Assembly (NCBI RefSeq): GCF_038561935.1
Contig: NZ_CP102770.1
Span: 1,116,001 to 1,180,000, forward strand
Direction: 5' to 3'
DNA from: Myxococcus stipitatus
GTDB taxonomy: Bacteria; Myxococcota; Myxococcia; Myxococcales; Myxococcaceae
Length of the DNA: 64,000 nt
Shown piece by piece: positions 53,769-62,201 of the stretch; position 1 is the stretch's first letter; each line of letters starts with the position of its first letter. The notes under the pieces were generated by a model. It made no database searches. It saw only the letters and a program-made list of their open reading frames with translations, and had not been told where the DNA came from. Made by a program: the position numbers and the translations under genes.

Positions 53769-54533
53769 ATGACGAGGGGAACGCGAGGGTGCTCCTGGCT
53801 CCTGGCCTTGGTGGTCCTGTCGGGAGTCGGTTGCAAGACGACGTCGCGGATGGACGTCACGTTCGAGCAGGACGCGCTCGGGGCGGCGCCAGCCACCTTC
53901 CCGGCGCCGAATCCGCCGAACGATGTGCTGGCTTCCTATTCGTCCACACAGACGACGTCCGTCGTCGTGGCCGACCCCTCGGGAGGACAGCGACTTCGCA
54001 TCACGCCGCAGCCCTCTTTCGTCAGCGCTCCCGACTTCCGCAAGCGCGCCATCCTCGTCACCTCCGACGCGTTCACGGCGGGCGCGAGCATCCGGGGGCA
54101 CCTGCGCATCCGGATGGAAGGGACGGGCCAGCTCTTCATCGGGTTGCGCGCGGTCAACGGCCCGAACATGAGTGACTTCCTGGGCGGCTTCTCGGCGGGG
54201 AACTACCAGGCGAGTACCAGCCGCATCGAGCTGCTGAACCCCTTCACCGAGAACGGCATGGAGGGCAACTTCCCGCTGTTCACCTCCGCGGGTGTCCTGG
54301 CCCAGGTCGTCAGCGGACAGGCCGTGGACATCCAGTGGAGCATTGACCAGGCCTCGCGCTTTCTCGCCGCCAGCGTCTCGGGCGGGCCGTCCGTGTCGAC
54401 GAACTTCGCCGCGACGTCGAACGGCATTGCGGTGACTCCGATAGAGCGGCTCGGTCTGTGGATATGGCTGGGCAATCCCTCCTCGAACACCACGGCCTTC
54501 GTCGACAACCTCTACGTCGAGGAATACAAGTGA
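53769..54533 (+). CDS. Predicted lipoprotein with beta-sandwich
   Basis: A 254-residue protein with an N-terminal signal (WLLALVVLSGVGC, Cys22). The remaining part (about 28-254) has alternating beta strands and turns: QRLRITPQPSFVS, GHLRIRMEGTGQLFIGLRA, DIQWSIDQASRFLAASVSGG and FVDNLYVEEY at the end, which resembles the laminin-G/concanavalin-like jelly-roll domains often found at the surface, with a terminal NLYV strand. It contains no catalytic motif. GGAGG 6 bases before the ATG fixes the start. It converges with the peptidase gene after 13 bases. Function unknown. Confidence 0.75.
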   Translation: MTRGTRGCSWLLALVVLSGVGCKTTSRMDVTFEQDALGAAPATFPAPNPPNDVLASYSSTQTTSVVVADPSGGQRLRITPQPSFVSAPDFRKRAILVTSDAFTAGASIRGHLRIRMEGTGQLFIGLRAVNGPNMSDFLGGFSAGNYQASTSRIELLNPFTENGMEGNFPLFTSAGVLAQVVSGQAVDIQWSIDQASRFLAASVSGGPSVSTNFAATSNGIAVTPIERLGLWIWLGNPSSNTTAFVDNLYVEEYK

Positions 54534-54546
54534 CACAGGCGGAGGC

Positions 54547-56781
54547 TCACTCCCGCCGGGTGGAAGCAGGCTTCTCCTTCAGCATCTGGATGGCGCGCTC
54601 CAGCAGCTCGTCCCGGCCCGCGCGGAGGCCCGCGAGGGTGGGGCGAAGCTTCACGTGGGGCTCCAATCCCTTGCGCTGAAGCTGCCGCCCATCGCCGTGG
54701 CGGATGTTCGCGCCAGTGAAGGTGAAGCGAACCCCTCCGGGCAGCACCGCATGGGTGATGTCTCCGTTGGCGCCCGCGGTCGGGCTGCCCACGAAGACCG
54801 TATCCGCCGTGCCCTCCAACATCAGCCCCGTGTGCTCCGCCTGGCTCATGGTGCGCGTATCAATCAGCGTGACGGTGCGTCCTTGATACTTGAAGGGGGC
54901 GCTCGTGGAGGCCTGGCTCGTGTTCTTCATCCATCCGGAGTGCAGCCCGCCCACGACCGGAGCCTCCCCGAGGGCGAACGGTCGCGAGCCCTTCACGTCG
55001 AGGTAGGGCGCCAGCGCCCACAGGCTCCCGCGCGGGTAGTTGCGCAGGTCGAACACGATGCCTCGGGTGTCCTTGAGCTTCTCGAACAGGGCGGGCACCT
55101 GCCAGGGCTCCAGCAAGGCGAGGTCGACGAGCCCGATGTTCCCCTCCAACACCTGGTAGGCCTCCTTGCGCGACGAAGGCGGGAACCCCTGTCCTTGTTT
55201 GTAGGTGAGCTTCACCTCCTTGACGCCCTTCGCATCCCGCACGGTGAGCCGCGCCTCGGAGCCATCGGGCCCCGCGAGCGCGCGTCGCAGCGTGACGTGC
55301 CGATGGAAGTCCTGCGTGGAGGCCGATGTGTATGGGGCGAACTTGCGCGCGCGCTCGTCGATGGGCTCTCCGTTGACCTTCTCGATGATGTCGCCCACCG
55401 CGAGCCCGGGCACGCTCTCCGGGAGGAACACGTCCTGCACGACGGCCTTGCCGTCGATGTCCGTCACCCAGAGCGGCGCGTTGACGCCGAAGAACCGCTG
55501 GAGCTCGGGGTGTCCGCGCACGTTGACATGTCCGTCGCGCAGCCAGGTGCCCACCTCGGCCAGCGAGAGCACGTACTCGGTGGCGTTCCGGGCCTTCTCC
55601 ATCTTCTCGAGGATCGCCGGCAGGCGAGTCTCCCAGGGCTGGTCCATCAAGTCCGGGTAGGCGAAGAAGGAGTCCACCGCTGTCCACAACTTGGCCCCAG
55701 CCAGGATGCGCAGCTCTCGGGACGGATAGAGCGCATCGGCGTAGGTCGGCTCCGGACGCCAGGGGGCGGTCGGCCGAGGGGTCCTGGCGGGAAGACTCCC
55801 GCGCTTGGGAGGGCGGGTCGCCAGCGAGAGTGCCTGTCGCATCCCCTCGTCGGGCCCGTCCATGTGGACCCGGACGGGGCGAGCCAGGTCCGCGGTGAGC
55901 GGGAGCACCGGCTCGTTGATGCTCATCATCGCGCGGTAGCCCTCGCCCAGGGGGAGTGGAATCTGGAAGTTGATGGAGGAGTCGTCGAGCGGGCCCTCCG
56001 TGACGAGGAGCGCCTTGCCTTGCGCCTGCAGCGCGAGGACGGACAGGTCGAGGGCCGTGCCCGAGTCGACGAGGAAGACGAGCAGGGCGGGCTTCTTGCC
56101 GGGAGTGCCCGTGACGAGGGTGCTCGCGGAGACGATGAAGTGGGTCTCATGGACGCTCTGCTCGCCGTCCTGGGGCTTCAGTCCGATGTGGGCCACCTCG
56201 CGCGTGCCGGGCACGCTGAGCTCGCCCTCGATGAAGTGGGGCAGCAGCGCGGGCAGCACCCATGGGAGGCCATAGCGCGTGAGTCCTCGCATGCGCAGGT
56301 CCAGCACCACCGCGCGAGCCTTCGCCGCGTCCGCGTCGAGGGTCTGCTCCAGCTCCGCCCAAGCGGACTGCGCCTCGGGGCCCAGGAGGTTGCGGAGGTC
56401 GAGCACGAGGACGTCCTTCTCCCAGCTCTTGAGTGCGCGCGGCGTGGGAGGAGGAACGGACGTGGCGGGAGGTGTCTCGGGCTCCACCAGCGTGGCCGGG
56501 TCTCCGAGCGCCGCGAGCATCCCCTGGACGGCGGCGGCATAGGACTGGGCATCGCGCGCGGCCTCGACCTTGGGCAGCGCGGAGAGGAACGCCGCATCCC
56601 ATTCGGCGGGCTTGGAGAGGGCTTGCGGGTGGCGGAAGCGAACGGTGCCCCAGAGCTTCACGAGCTGGATTCGACGCTCGGTGGAGCGGGCTTCAGGGGC
56701 CTGTTGCGCCAGCCCGCGCGAAGGCAGGCTGGTGAGGGTCAACAGCAGCACGGCGACCCAGGGAAGGTGTCCTCGCCTCAT
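54547..56781 (-). CDS. S41-family peptidase (C-terminal processing type) with signal peptide
   Basis: A 744-residue exported protein (signal peptide to about LAQ, residue 25). The C-terminal half has a PDZ-like region (VQDVFLPESVPGLAVGDIIEKVNGEPIDE, quoted in parts) and tail-specific protease features: GIVFDLRNYPRGSLW, TLIDTRTMSQAEHTGLML with the predicted catalytic Ser in MSQAEH, and VFVGSPTAGANGDITH. The N-terminal 330 residues have a second, more divergent related fold (VLDLRNLLGPEAQSAW, VVLDLRMRGLTRY, LVTEGPLDDSSINFQIP). The start gives a clean signal peptide. The substrate is probably an envelope protein. The 59-bp gap to the SDR gene upstream separates it from the kynurenine operon, although they share direction. 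Confidence 0.85.
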   Translation of the reverse strand: MRRGHLPWVAVLLLTLTSLPSRGLAQQAPEARSTERRIQLVKLWGTVRFRHPQALSKPAEWDAAFLSALPKVEAARDAQSYAAAVQGMLAALGDPATLVEPETPPATSVPPPTPRALKSWEKDVLVLDLRNLLGPEAQSAWAELEQTLDADAAKARAVVLDLRMRGLTRYGLPWVLPALLPHFIEGELSVPGTREVAHIGLKPQDGEQSVHETHFIVSASTLVTGTPGKKPALLVFLVDSGTALDLSVLALQAQGKALLVTEGPLDDSSINFQIPLPLGEGYRAMMSINEPVLPLTADLARPVRVHMDGPDEGMRQALSLATRPPKRGSLPARTPRPTAPWRPEPTYADALYPSRELRILAGAKLWTAVDSFFAYPDLMDQPWETRLPAILEKMEKARNATEYVLSLAEVGTWLRDGHVNVRGHPELQRFFGVNAPLWVTDIDGKAVVQDVFLPESVPGLAVGDIIEKVNGEPIDERARKFAPYTSASTQDFHRHVTLRRALAGPDGSEARLTVRDAKGVKEVKLTYKQGQGFPPSSRKEAYQVLEGNIGLVDLALLEPWQVPALFEKLKDTRGIVFDLRNYPRGSLWALAPYLDVKGSRPFALGEAPVVGGLHSGWMKNTSQASTSAPFKYQGRTVTLIDTRTMSQAEHTGLMLEGTADTVFVGSPTAGANGDITHAVLPGGVRFTFTGANIRHGDGRQLQRKGLEPHVKLRPTLAGLRAGRDELLERAIQMLKEKPASTRRE

Positions 56782-56840
56782 GGTGCTGACCTCCGCGACG
56801 GAGAAGCCAGCGAGGTTATCCCAGTCTTCCCTCGGCGGTC

Positions 56841-57578
56841 TCAGAAGCCGCGCTGCGCTCCACCGTCGACGCAGATGGACTGGCCGGTGACGTACGACGC
56901 CTGCTCGGACGACAGGAACGCCACCAGCGCGGCCAGCTCCTCGGGACGTCCCAGCCGCCGCGCGGGAATCTGCGGCGCCACCTTCTCGTCCGTGAGCCCC
57001 AGCTCCGTCATCCGCTCCGTCGCGTGGTAGCCCGGCAGCACCGCGTTCACCGTGACGCCGTGCTGCGCCACCTCGTTGCTCACCGTCTTCACCAACCCGA
57101 GCAACCCCGCGCGCAAGCCATTGGACACCGTGAGGTTCGCCATCGCCTCACGCGCCGCCAGCGATGTCACCAGCACGATGCGGCCCCACTTGCGCTCCCG
57201 CATCCCCGGCAGCGCCGCCTGCATCCCATCCACCGCCGCCATCCACAGGCTCTGGAAGCCCACCTGCCACTGCTCCGCCGTCAGCGCCTCGAACGGCCCC
57301 GCAGGCGGCCCGCCCGTGTTCACCACGAGCACATCCACACCGCCCAGCTTCGCCGCCACCTCGTCCACCAGCCGCCGCGCCGCACCCGGCTGCGTCAAGT
57401 CACACGGCACCGCCAGCGCCGCGCCCAGCGACTTCGCCGCCTTCTCCAGCTTGTCGCCACCGCGCGAGCAGATGGCCACCGTGGCCCCTTCCTTCACCAG
57501 CGCCTGCGCCGTCGCGTAGCCCAGCCCCGCCGACGCGCCCATGACGAGCGCGCGCCTACCCTTCAGTCCGAAATCCAT
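56841..57578 (-). CDS. Atypical SDR-family oxidoreductase
   Basis: A 245-residue short-chain dehydrogenase-like protein: cofactor motif GASAGLGYATAQALVKEG (TGxxxGxG type), NTGGPPAG in place of NAG, VTSLAAREA (catalytic Ser region) and C-terminal GQSICVDGGAQRGF. The catalytic YxxxK is missing: the position expected to be Y-x-x-S-K reads ANLTVSNGLRAG, so Tyr becomes Leu and Lys becomes Asn. Such atypical members occur in a subfamily annotated as 3-oxoacyl-ACP reductase-like. It starts 23 bases before the end of kmo and is the last gene of the kynurenine transcript, with AGGAG upstream inside kmo. Its metabolic part is unclear. Confidence 0.82.
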   Translation of the reverse strand: MDFGLKGRRALVMGASAGLGYATAQALVKEGATVAICSRGGDKLEKAAKSLGAALAVPCDLTQPGAARRLVDEVAAKLGGVDVLVVNTGGPPAGPFEALTAEQWQVGFQSLWMAAVDGMQAALPGMRERKWGRIVLVTSLAAREAMANLTVSNGLRAGLLGLVKTVSNEVAQHGVTVNAVLPGYHATERMTELGLTDEKVAPQIPARRLGRPEELAALVAFLSSEQASYVTGQSICVDGGAQRGF

Positions 57579-58953
57579 CCGCGTGCTCCTTCATGAATGG
57601 CACCAACCGCTCCTGGATGAGCCGCCCGGCCCGCTCCAGGTCCACGTCCTCGGCGCGCGTCAGCCCCTCGGACAGCTCGGAGACGATGCCACCGGCAATC
57701 GCTCCCACCTCGTACGCCAGCCGGTACGGCACGCGGCTGAAGCTCACCATCGAGTAGCGGCTGACGAACGTTCCGGGGAAGGCATTGAGCAGCACCTTCT
57801 CCACCGCCTTCTCCAACAGGAAGCGCGGGTTGCCCGTGCTGTCGCGCATCTCGATGAAGTTCTCCACCGCCATGTCCGCGATGGCATCCGCGTTCGTCTT
57901 GCGCAGCTTCTCCAGCGCGCCGAACAGGCTCTCCCACGAGCCGTGCTCCGCCAGCAGCCGGTTGAACACCGTGACGTCCTCGAAGCCGCAGTTCATCCCC
58001 TGGCCGAAGAACGGGACGATGGCGTGCGCCGCGTCACCCAACACCACCGCCTTGCCGCCCGCATGCCACGGCGCGCACTTCACCGTCACCATGCTGCCCG
58101 TGGGCCGAGCGAAGAACGCCTCCACCAAATCCGGGATGAGCGCCTTCGCGTCCGCGAACTGCTCCTCGAAGAACGCCTCCAGCCGCGCGGGCGTGTCCAG
58201 GGACTCGAAGCTCACCGGCCCCTTCCACGGCAGGAACAACGTACACGTGAAGCTGCCGTCCTCGTTGGGCAGCGCAATCAACATGTACGTGCCTCGCGGC
58301 CAGATGTGCAGCGCGTGCTTCTCCATCTGGAACGTGCCGCCCGGGCCCGCCGGAATCGTCAGCTCCTTGTAGCCGTGTCCCAGCTGCTCCTGCGTCGACG
58401 CGAATCCAGGCACCTGCTCCAGCGCCTGGCGCACCGCGGAGCCCGACCCATCCGTGCCGAACACCACGCGGCCTTCCTCGCGGCGCTCCTCGCCCGTGCC
58501 CTCGTCCACCACCGTGAGCGCGCCCGTCTTCGCATCCAGGTGCGTCACCCGCTGCCGGTAGCGGAAGCGGACCCGTCCCGACTTCTCCGCCGCCGACATC
58601 AGGAACTTGTTCAGCCACGCCCGCGACAGCGAGTTGATGTGCTGCGAGTCGTCCTTGCCGTAGGGCTGATAGACGAGCGAGCCCTTCGGCGGATGAATCA
58701 TCCGTCCCCGCATGGGGATGGCGTGGCGGAGCGCCTCCTCCTCCAGCCCCTGCTGTCTCAGCGCGTACAGGCCGCGCGTGGAGATGGCGAGGTTGATGGA
58801 GCGCCCCGCGTCGATGACCTCGCGGCGCATGTCCGGGCGGCGCTCCAGCACCTCCACGGAGTAGCCCTGGCGGGCCAGCTCCACCGCGAGCAGCGAGCCC
58901 ACCAGGCCCGCGCCCACGATGATGACCTCAGCGTTCTGCTCAGTCGCGCGCAT
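57556..58953 (-). CDS. kmo: Kynurenine 3-monooxygenase
   Basis: A 465-residue flavin monooxygenase that hydroxylates L-kynurenine to 3-hydroxykynurenine using NADPH and O2. FAD-binding motif VIIVGAGLVGSLLAVELARQ, the EVIDAGRSINLAISTRG segment specific to Kmo, and the second FAD motif GDAAHAIVPFFGQGMNCGFED are plain. The C-terminal part is mostly helical, as in known enzymes. It overlaps kynU by 14 bases upstream and the SDR gene by 23 bases. The start at 58953 has GGAGG 3 bases upstream in kynU. Length matches the family. Confidence 0.95.
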   Translation of the reverse strand: MRATEQNAEVIIVGAGLVGSLLAVELARQGYSVEVLERRPDMRREVIDAGRSINLAISTRGLYALRQQGLEEEALRHAIPMRGRMIHPPKGSLVYQPYGKDDSQHINSLSRAWLNKFLMSAAEKSGRVRFRYRQRVTHLDAKTGALTVVDEGTGEERREEGRVVFGTDGSGSAVRQALEQVPGFASTQEQLGHGYKELTIPAGPGGTFQMEKHALHIWPRGTYMLIALPNEDGSFTCTLFLPWKGPVSFESLDTPARLEAFFEEQFADAKALIPDLVEAFFARPTGSMVTVKCAPWHAGGKAVVLGDAAHAIVPFFGQGMNCGFEDVTVFNRLLAEHGSWESLFGALEKLRKTNADAIADMAVENFIEMRDSTGNPRFLLEKAVEKVLLNAFPGTFVSRYSMVSFSRVPYRLAYEVGAIAGGIVSELSEGLTRAEDVDLERAGRLIQERLVPFMKEHADGFRTEG

Positions 58954-60217
58954 GGGCCTCCAGGGTCCGCACGAAGCGGTAGACGTCGGTGAAGGAGCAG
59001 TACAGCGGCGCGGGCGCCGCGCGGATGATGTCCGGCTTGCGGAAGTCGCAGATGATGCCCGCGTCAGACAGGCGCTTGAGCATCCCCTGCGCCTCGCCCT
59101 TGAACCGCAGCGACAGCTGCGCGCCCCGCTGCTTCACGTCCCTGGGCGTGATGATGCGCACGAAGCCCGGAGGCAGCTTCTCCAGCAGGAACTCCAGGTA
59201 GCCGGTGAGCTTCTCGCTCTTCGCGCGCAGCGCCTCCATGCCCGCTTGGTCGAACAACTCGAACGAGGCCCGCAGCGCCGCGAGCTGGAGGATGGGCGGG
59301 TTGGACAGCTGCCACCCCTCCGCGCCCGGCAGCGGGTCGAACGTCGGCCCCATCTGGAAGCGCGTGGCCTTGTCGTGCCCCCACCACCCCTCGAAGCGCG
59401 GAATGTCCTTCGAGCGCGCATGCCGCTCATGCACGAACACCCCGGCCAGCGAGCCCGGGCCTCCGTTGAGGTACTTGTACGAGCACCACACCGCGAAGTC
59501 CGGCCCGTCGTCATGCAAGGCCAGCCGCAGGTTGCCCGCGCCGTGCGCCAGGTCGAAGCCGACGAAGCAGCCCTTGGCGTGCGCCGTCTTCGTAATCGCC
59601 GGGATGTCGAACGCCTGGCCCGTGAGGTAGTTCACGCTGCCCAGCATCACCAGCGCGACCTCGTGCCCGTGCTGGTCCAGCGTGGCGAGGATGTCCTCGG
59701 TGCGCAGCGTCTCCTCACCCGGGCGAGGCCTCAGCTCCAGGATGGCCTCACGCGGGTCATACCCGTGGAAGCGCGCCTGGGACGCCACCGCGTACTGGTC
59801 CGAGGGGAACGCTCCGCCCTCCACCAGAATCTTGAAGCGCGTCTTCGTGGGTCGGTAGAACGACACCATCATCAGGTGCAGGTTCACCGTCAGGGTGTTC
59901 ATCACCACCACTTCTTGAGGCTTCGCGCCCACCATCCGCGCGGCCTGCGCCGTGACGAGCTCGTGGTAGTGCAGCCACGGGTGCCGGCCGTGATGGTGGC
60001 CCTCGACGCCGAACCGGGCCCAGTCCTCCAGCTCCTCCTGCACGTAGCGCGCGGCGTTCTTCGGCTGGAGCCCCAGCGAGTTGCCAGCCAGGTACACCAG
60101 CGGCTTGCCATCCGGCCCCGGCGGGAAGTGGAACGCGTCGCGGAAGGAGCGAAGGGCGTCGGCCTCATCGGCGCGGCGCGCGAAGTCCTCGGTGTCCTCG
60201 AAGAGATGCGTCGTCAT
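58940..60217 (-). CDS. kynU: Kynureninase
   Basis: A 425-residue PLP-dependent enzyme that cleaves 3-hydroxykynurenine to 3-hydroxyanthranilate and alanine. Visible: YLAGNSLGLQPKNAARYVQEELEDW (substrate site near the N-terminus, quoted in part), FVGFDLAHGAGN with the pyridine-ring Asp, and the Schiff-base Lys248 in VWCSYKYLNGGPGS. RFEGWWGHD is also characteristic. The ATG at 60217 is supported by the 4-base ATGA overlap with the ACMSD stop. Overlaps kmo by 14 bases. Confidence 0.95.
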   Translation of the reverse strand: MTTHLFEDTEDFARRADEADALRSFRDAFHFPPGPDGKPLVYLAGNSLGLQPKNAARYVQEELEDWARFGVEGHHHGRHPWLHYHELVTAQAARMVGAKPQEVVVMNTLTVNLHLMMVSFYRPTKTRFKILVEGGAFPSDQYAVASQARFHGYDPREAILELRPRPGEETLRTEDILATLDQHGHEVALVMLGSVNYLTGQAFDIPAITKTAHAKGCFVGFDLAHGAGNLRLALHDDGPDFAVWCSYKYLNGGPGSLAGVFVHERHARSKDIPRFEGWWGHDKATRFQMGPTFDPLPGAEGWQLSNPPILQLAALRASFELFDQAGMEALRAKSEKLTGYLEFLLEKLPPGFVRIITPRDVKQRGAQLSLRFKGEAQGMLKRLSDAGIICDFRKPDIIRAAPAPLYCSFTDVYRFVRTLEAHARD

Positions 60218-61230
60218 GGTGCGAAGTCCTCGCGGGCGCGGCCCAGCCACGCCAGAGCGTTCTTCCAGAGCAGCTGCTCGCGAGTGTCCAGGGACAGCTC
60301 GGTCAGCGAGTCGATGAGGGTGCCCGGGCGGTCCTCGCCCAGGGGGAAGGGATAGTCACTGCCGAGCGCGACCTTGTCCTGGCCGAACAGCTTGACGATG
60401 AAGCGCAGCGTGTCCGCGTCGTGCACCAGCGAGTCCACCCAGAAGCGGCCCAGGTAGTCGCGCGGCGGCACCTTGTTGTCCACGGCGACCAGGTCCGGAC
60501 GGGCCTCGAAGCCGTGCTCGATGCGGCCCAGCGTCCCGGGGAACGAGCCTCCGCCGTGCGCGAACGCGAAGCGCAGCTTGGGCAGCCGCTCCAGCACCCC
60601 GCCGAAGATGAGCGAGCACATGGCCAGCGACACCTCCGCGGGCATGCCCACCAGCCACGGCAGCCAGTACTTCTGCATCTTCGCCTCGCCCATCATGTCC
60701 CACGGGTGGACGAAGATGGACGCGCCCAGCTCGCTGGCCGCCTCGAAGAAGGGGAACAGCTTCTCGTCGGAGAGGTTCCAGTCGTTGACGTGGCTGCCAA
60801 TCTGCACGCCCGACAACCCCAGCTCCTTCACGCACCGCTCCAGCTCCCGAATCGCCAGCTCCGGCGACTGGAGGGGCACGGTGCCCAGGCCCGCGAAGCG
60901 CTGGGGGTGCTCGCGCACCACGCCGGCCAGGTGGTCATTCAGGAAGCGGGACAGGTCCGCGCCGTGCTCCGGCTTCGTCCAGTAGCTGAACATCACCGGC
61001 ACGGTGGAGAGGACCTGGACGTGGACGCCCGTCGCATCACACTCCTCGATGCGCTTCACCGGGTCCCAGCAGTTGCTCTCGATTTCGCGGAAGAACTTCC
61101 CGTCGTCGCGCAGCATGCGCGCGCGGCACGGCTTGTGGTGGTCCAGCGTGATGAAGCCGCCGTAGCCATAGCGCTCGGCGAAGCGCGGGAGCTTCTCGGG
61201 CAACAGGTGCGTGTGGATGTCGACCTTCAA
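60214..61230 (-). CDS. 2-Amino-3-carboxymuconate-6-semialdehyde decarboxylase
   Basis: A 338-residue amidohydrolase-superfamily protein (human ACMSD is 336). It begins with the metal-binding DIHTHLLP (HxH), and has VHPWDMMG, FAHGGGSFPGTLGR and GSDYPFPLGED ligands. It decarboxylates the open-chain product of 3-hydroxyanthranilate cleavage, diverting it from quinolinate. It starts with TTG (61230) that overlaps the TGA of the HAO gene (TTGA); no ATG is available near. Its stop overlaps the kynU start. Confidence 0.92.
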   Translation of the reverse strand: MKVDIHTHLLPEKLPRFAERYGYGGFITLDHHKPCRARMLRDDGKFFREIESNCWDPVKRIEECDATGVHVQVLSTVPVMFSYWTKPEHGADLSRFLNDHLAGVVREHPQRFAGLGTVPLQSPELAIRELERCVKELGLSGVQIGSHVNDWNLSDEKLFPFFEAASELGASIFVHPWDMMGEAKMQKYWLPWLVGMPAEVSLAMCSLIFGGVLERLPKLRFAFAHGGGSFPGTLGRIEHGFEARPDLVAVDNKVPPRDYLGRFWVDSLVHDADTLRFIVKLFGQDKVALGSDYPFPLGEDRPGTLIDSLTELSLDTREQLLWKNALAWLGRAREDFAP

Positions 61231-61751
61231 CGCGCCGGCCCTCCCTTGGTGACCTTCGTCCCGCACTTCTTGCAGGTGCAGTTGTCGGGGTTGCCGTAGA
61301 AGTGCTCGAAGATGGGGGGCAGCTGCGTCACCAGGTTGGTGACGTGGACGAACTCCTCGTAGAGCTTCTCGCCGCACGAGGGGCATATCCACATGAAGCC
61401 ATCCATCTCGTGGGGGAGGCGGCGGCGCTCCAGCACCAGGCCCACCGTGCCGGCGGGACGCTGCGGCGAGTGCGGCACCTTGGGCGGCAGCAGGAAGATG
61501 TCGCCCTCGTCGATGGCGATGTCCACCGGCTTGCCGTCCTCGAGGACGCGCAGGGTGATGGAGCCCTCGAGCTGGTAGAAGAACTCCTCGCCCTCGTTGA
61601 TGTGGTAGTCCGTGCGCGCGTTCGGTCCGCCGACGACGGTGACCATGAACTCGCGGTCGGCCCACACCTGCTGGTTGCCGACGGGCGGCTTGAGCAGGTG
61701 GCGGTGCTCGTCAATCCACTTCTTGAAGTTGATGGGAGTCAGGCGGCCCAT
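61227..61751 (-). CDS. 3-Hydroxyanthranilate 3,4-dioxygenase
   Basis: A 174-residue cupin that opens the ring of 3-hydroxyanthranilate with O2. The cupin metal site is YHINEGEEFFYQL and VPHSPQRP; GPNARTDYHINEGEEFFYQ is a family hallmark, with conserved Arg. The C-terminal rubredoxin-like iron site is present in full: CPSC and CKKC, typical of bacterial enzymes. It begins directly after the RidA-like gene stop (0-bp gap) and ends overlapping the ACMSD TTG. Confidence 0.95.
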   Translation of the reverse strand: MGRLTPINFKKWIDEHRHLLKPPVGNQQVWADREFMVTVVGGPNARTDYHINEGEEFFYQLEGSITLRVLEDGKPVDIAIDEGDIFLLPPKVPHSPQRPAGTVGLVLERRRLPHEMDGFMWICPSCGEKLYEEFVHVTNLVTQLPPIFEHFYGNPDNCTCKKCGTKVTKGGPAR

Positions 61752-62180
61752 TCATTCGTCTCCGATGGTGGCGATGCACTTGAGCTCGATGGCGATGGGC
61801 GTCGGCAGCCGATTGATTTCGAGCGTCGTCCTGCACGGCGGGTTGTCCTTGAAGTACTCCGCCCACAGCCGGTTGTAGGTGGGGAAGTCCTTCTTCATGT
61901 CCGTGAGGTACACGGTGACGTCCACCAGCCGCTCCCACGAGGAGCCCGCGTCCTCGAGGATGTAGCGGACGTTGCGGAACACCGAGTGGCACTGCTTCTC
62001 GATGTCGTAGGAGAGGATGTTGCCCTCGGCGTCCAGCTCCACGCCGGGAATCTTCTTTGTGCCCCGCTCCCTGGGGCCCACGCCCGACAGGAACAGCAGG
62101 TTGCCCACGCGTCGCGCGTGGGGGTACAGGCCCACGGGCTCCGGGGCCTTCTGGGAATCGACTCGCTCACTGGTGCTCAC
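61752..62180 (-). CDS. RidA-family 2-aminomuconate deaminase
   Basis: A 142-residue YjgF/RidA-fold protein. The trimeric fold signature is seen in GNLLFLSGVGPRERGT, RNVRYILEDAGSSWERLVDVTVYLTDM and the C-terminal PTPIAIELKCIATIG with the conserved Glu. In operons with 3-hydroxyanthranilate dioxygenase and ACMSD this protein deaminates 2-aminomuconate (AmnD/NbaF type), which is the most likely function here. It lies 21 bases after the aldehyde dehydrogenase and immediately before HAO. Confidence 0.88.
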   Translation of the reverse strand: MSTSERVDSQKAPEPVGLYPHARRVGNLLFLSGVGPRERGTKKIPGVELDAEGNILSYDIEKQCHSVFRNVRYILEDAGSSWERLVDVTVYLTDMKKDFPTYNRLWAEYFKDNPPCRTTLEINRLPTPIAIELKCIATIGDE

Positions 62181-62201
62181 GTCGTGTCTCCGTCCAGCGC
62201 G

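Noticed and set aside
56781-56841. S41 peptidase as part of the kynurenine operon
   Set aside because: A 59-bp gap and no functional link; the overlapping chain ends with the SDR gene. Cotranscription remains possible.
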